A DNA stretch of 64,000 nucleotides. Source: JAXGPX01 sp040766745. Lineage in GTDB: Bacteria; Bacillota; Sulfobacillia; Fermentithermobacillales; Fermentithermobacillaceae. Below are positions 62,300-64,000 of the stretch, piece by piece; position 1 is the stretch's first letter; the number at the start of each line of letters is the position of its first letter. The stretch lies in NCBI GenBank assembly GCA_040766745.1, contig JAXGPX010000002.1, positions 620,001 through 684,000 of the forward strand. The letters are read 5' to 3'. Made by a program: the position numbers and the translations under genes. The notes beneath the pieces were generated by a model, which made no database searches, was not told where the DNA came from, and was given only the letters and a program-made list of their open reading frames with translations.

Positions 62300-62836
62300 T
62301 TACTTGCCAATTTCATCCCAGTAGAGGAACGACTCAGCAAGTTCGCGCATGCACCCTGGCTTATCCATAGCCTCAGTTGATGCCTTGAGCCTCACCAAGC
62401 TTAGTGTAAGGTTCACAATATCGTCTTTTGCCACTCCCATCTGGATTCGAGGAATCACAATAGCCCATGCCTTTCTTGCGTTCTCTATATGAGTGAGTGC
62501 TTGTGCCCAGTCTTCAGCCACGATGCTATTTTGAGCCAGCTCAAGGTGCTGCAATATGTTATCTTCCGATCCTCTTGGGCCTTTCAGGAAAGTGGTCAGG
62601 TTCAGGATAGCTGCAAAGGACATAAGCACTATGATGGGAATGGCAAATGGGACTATGCGTCTAGCCATGATAGAAAGGTAGCCCCATTGCTTGTTCTTGG
62701 GCTTGGGTTTCTGTTTTCGAGATGGCCGGCGCGTGGGATGCTTTGCTTTTCCATGGTCTTTCTTAGGCTGTTTGCTGCTGGAGTTGACTTGGTTTTTCTC
62801 AGTGGGAGCGGCCCGGTTCGAGTGATTTTTTGCCAT
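62300..62836 (-). CDS. DUF4363-type membrane-anchored protein
   Basis: About 178 residues. The N-terminal ~60 residues are extremely basic (KAKHPTRRPSRKQKPKPKNK), a single helix follows (about 62-82), then a helical extracytoplasmic domain of about 95 residues with LELAQNSIVAEDWAQALTHI. The pairing with DUF421 13 nt upstream is the usual context of DUF4363. ATG 62836 is chosen because AGGTGG lies 9 nt upstream; the longer frame to 62887 overlaps the DUF421 gene. Confidence 0.7.
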   Translation of the reverse strand: MAKNHSNRAAPTEKNQVNSSSKQPKKDHGKAKHPTRRPSRKQKPKPKNKQWGYLSIMARRIVPFAIPIIVLMSFAAILNLTTFLKGPRGSEDNILQHLELAQNSIVAEDWAQALTHIENARKAWAIVIPRIQMGVAKDDIVNLTLSLVRLKASTEAMDKPGCMRELAESFLYWDEIGK

Positions 62837-62849
62837 GCTCCATTTCCAC

Positions 62850-63584
62850 CTACTTTTTCTGTGGCTTGATCGGGTCTGATATGTCAACAGGGCTTGTCAC
62901 GTGATCCTTATATGTATCTACATAGAGATTGCCTGAGGTATCCAATGTTGCCAGGAACACTTCACTCGGGTCATGTATTCCTTTCTTTCTGAGTTCCTTC
63001 TTCAGCCATTTCCGGTCTAGGTGAACCTGGTCCAGGTTTGAGTCAACAATTATGCCGTCGTATATGAGTTCTGTTGTAATACCCTGGTACTCGGTGGGTA
63101 TGTTCATATCTTTAGGGGTAACCGGTTGGTGCTGAGATTTGAGCAGCACAGAGATACGGCCTTTGGTTTCAAGCACAGCAAACTCAACTTGAGCCAGGTC
63201 GAATACGCCAAGGAGCCTCAGTTCCTCAAGCAAGTCTGATACCCTGTATCTGGTTCCTCGCAAGGCAGTCTCCATTATCTGGCCGTTCATGATTACTACA
63301 GTTGGTTCGCCGTCTATGTACTTTGAGGCCCACCGCCATTTCATTGCTACCACTTGAAGGAGAAATACCAAGGCGGCCCAGATGAAGAGTCCGAAAAACT
63401 GGGGCCATGCCCTGACGCTTACGTCAACTGTCATGGAAGCGGCTATTGAGCCTATCGTAATACCTGCTACATAGTCGAAGAACGTCATCTGGCTTATCTG
63501 CTGCTTGCCTAGAATTCTGGTGAATATGAGAAGTGAGAAGAAACTCATAATGCCCCTCACAGAGACAACCAGTACTTCATTCAA
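62850..63584 (-). CDS. DUF421 (YetF-type) membrane protein
   Basis: A 244-residue protein with three N-terminal helices and a soluble YetF-like domain. Family marks are FTRILGKQQISQMTFFDYVA, GITIGSIAASM and the PTVVIMNGQIMETALR strand. TTG 63584 follows GAGGTGG. In spore formers several DUF421 proteins are sporulation- or germination-linked, but no direct evidence exists here. Confidence 0.88.
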   Translation of the reverse strand: MNEVLVVSVRGIMSFFSLLIFTRILGKQQISQMTFFDYVAGITIGSIAASMTVDVSVRAWPQFFGLFIWAALVFLLQVVAMKWRWASKYIDGEPTVVIMNGQIMETALRGTRYRVSDLLEELRLLGVFDLAQVEFAVLETKGRISVLLKSQHQPVTPKDMNIPTEYQGITTELIYDGIIVDSNLDQVHLDRKWLKKELRKKGIHDPSEVFLATLDTSGNLYVDTYKDHVTSPVDISDPIKPQKK

Positions 63585-64000
63585 ATCCTAAACCACCTCG
63601 AGTTGGTGCAGTATATTGTGTTAATGGCATTCTGCCCCAGTGAACCTTGCTTTTTGACCCACTGCATCCAGGCCGGCAAGAAGGGCTGAACCGTTCGAGA
63701 CTCTTGAGAGCCTTCTGACTTGCCCCTCATAGGTTTTCCAAAGAGGGCAGGCGAAATTACGGCAGAGATTGAGAGACGGCCCTCCACTGGATACATCATA
63801 GGCAGAATGGGCTAAAGGTCCTATGTGTTCTTGTCGATACCACTTATGTACAAGCTGCGTATGAGGTAAGGTTCGGTCTAGTGTCACGGGGCTTTCCTGA
63901 TTGACGCGATAGGTCGCTTGCCGTTAGGCCGTGCAACTTACATAATGCAGGTTACATGCACGTTCAGGCAGGTGTTGTTGGTTCGATTTCTCGTTTGCTG
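63585..64000. other. no gene recognised to the window edge
   Basis: 416 nt upstream of the DUF421 gene. Several short frames exist on the minus strand but none has a family signature or a ribosome site with good spacing. The segment presumably contains the DUF421 promoter. Confidence 0.4.

Noticed and set aside
63621..63887. 88-codon minus-strand frame near the window end
   Set aside because: Composition unlike a soluble or membrane protein, no ribosome site, and overlapping frames of equal quality.

Overview
The window looks like a chromosome segment from an anaerobic, spore-forming-lineage Bacillota (Firmicutes, Clostridia-like). The support is a SpoIVFA/SpoIVFB-like pair next to rplU-prp-rpmA-obgE, an L27 with the Firmicutes N-terminal extension beside its Prp protease, lipoprotein signal peptides on ABC substrate-binding proteins, strong AGGAGG ribosome binding sites and very frequent TTG/GTG starts. 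No finer taxonomic call is possible from the sequence alone.

Layout. (1) 1-5470: the end of a purine operon (purF tail, purM, purN, purH, purD), then a QueT-family transporter. (2) 5525-5905: a lone NusG-domain-II protein on the minus strand. (3) 6274-9388: a four-gene operon of undescribed membrane proteins led by a DUF6754 protein. (4) 9462-10578: a NUDIX-like gene and an unrecognised partner, convergent with the previous operon across a shared terminator. (5) 10772-24800: a conserved housekeeping stretch (M23/M50 SpoIVF-like pair, TIGR03960 radical SAM, TIGR03936 protein, RNase E/G, L21, Prp, L27, Obg, NadD, an RRM protein, YqeK, an LCP protein, RsfS) ending in a secreted DUF1343/NamZ protein. 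(6) 24803-26265: a flavoprotein of the geranylgeranyl-reductase type and a decayed DUF234 nuclease-type remnant. (7) 26272-37026: a long minus-strand operon, etfB-etfA-glcD-SBP-M42 peptidase-oppB-oppC-oppD-oppF, followed past a terminator by a GntR/FCD regulator. It resembles an electron-confurcating lactate dehydrogenase locus, but with a peptide importer and aminopeptidase where a lactate permease would be expected. (8) 37683-40018: uvsE, a TspO-type membrane protein and tRNA-Ala(GGC). (9) 40019-40755: a gene-free stretch with two 124-bp direct repeats. (10) 40756-46444: a second oligopeptide transporter whose substrate-binding protein is circularly permuted. (11) 46780-48936: an unknown zinc-ribbon membrane protein and a HemW-like radical SAM enzyme. 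(12) 49126-59244: a third peptide transporter operon with two tandem paralogous binding proteins and, inside it, a large secreted/membrane protein and a small two-helix protein. (13) 59240-64000: a REP-like repeat, an L,D-transpeptidase, DegV, a ferritin-like protein, and a DUF421/DUF4363 pair.

Taken together, the accessory half is dominated by peptide import (three complete Opp/Dpp systems with four binding proteins), which fits an amino-acid- or peptide-fermenting lifestyle. In all three transporter operons a stem-loop lies directly after the last binding-protein gene and before the remaining transporter or peptidase genes. The most unusual observations are the circularly permuted OppA (44732-46444), the Etf/2-hydroxyacid dehydrogenase/peptide uptake operon, and the DUF6754 membrane operon.
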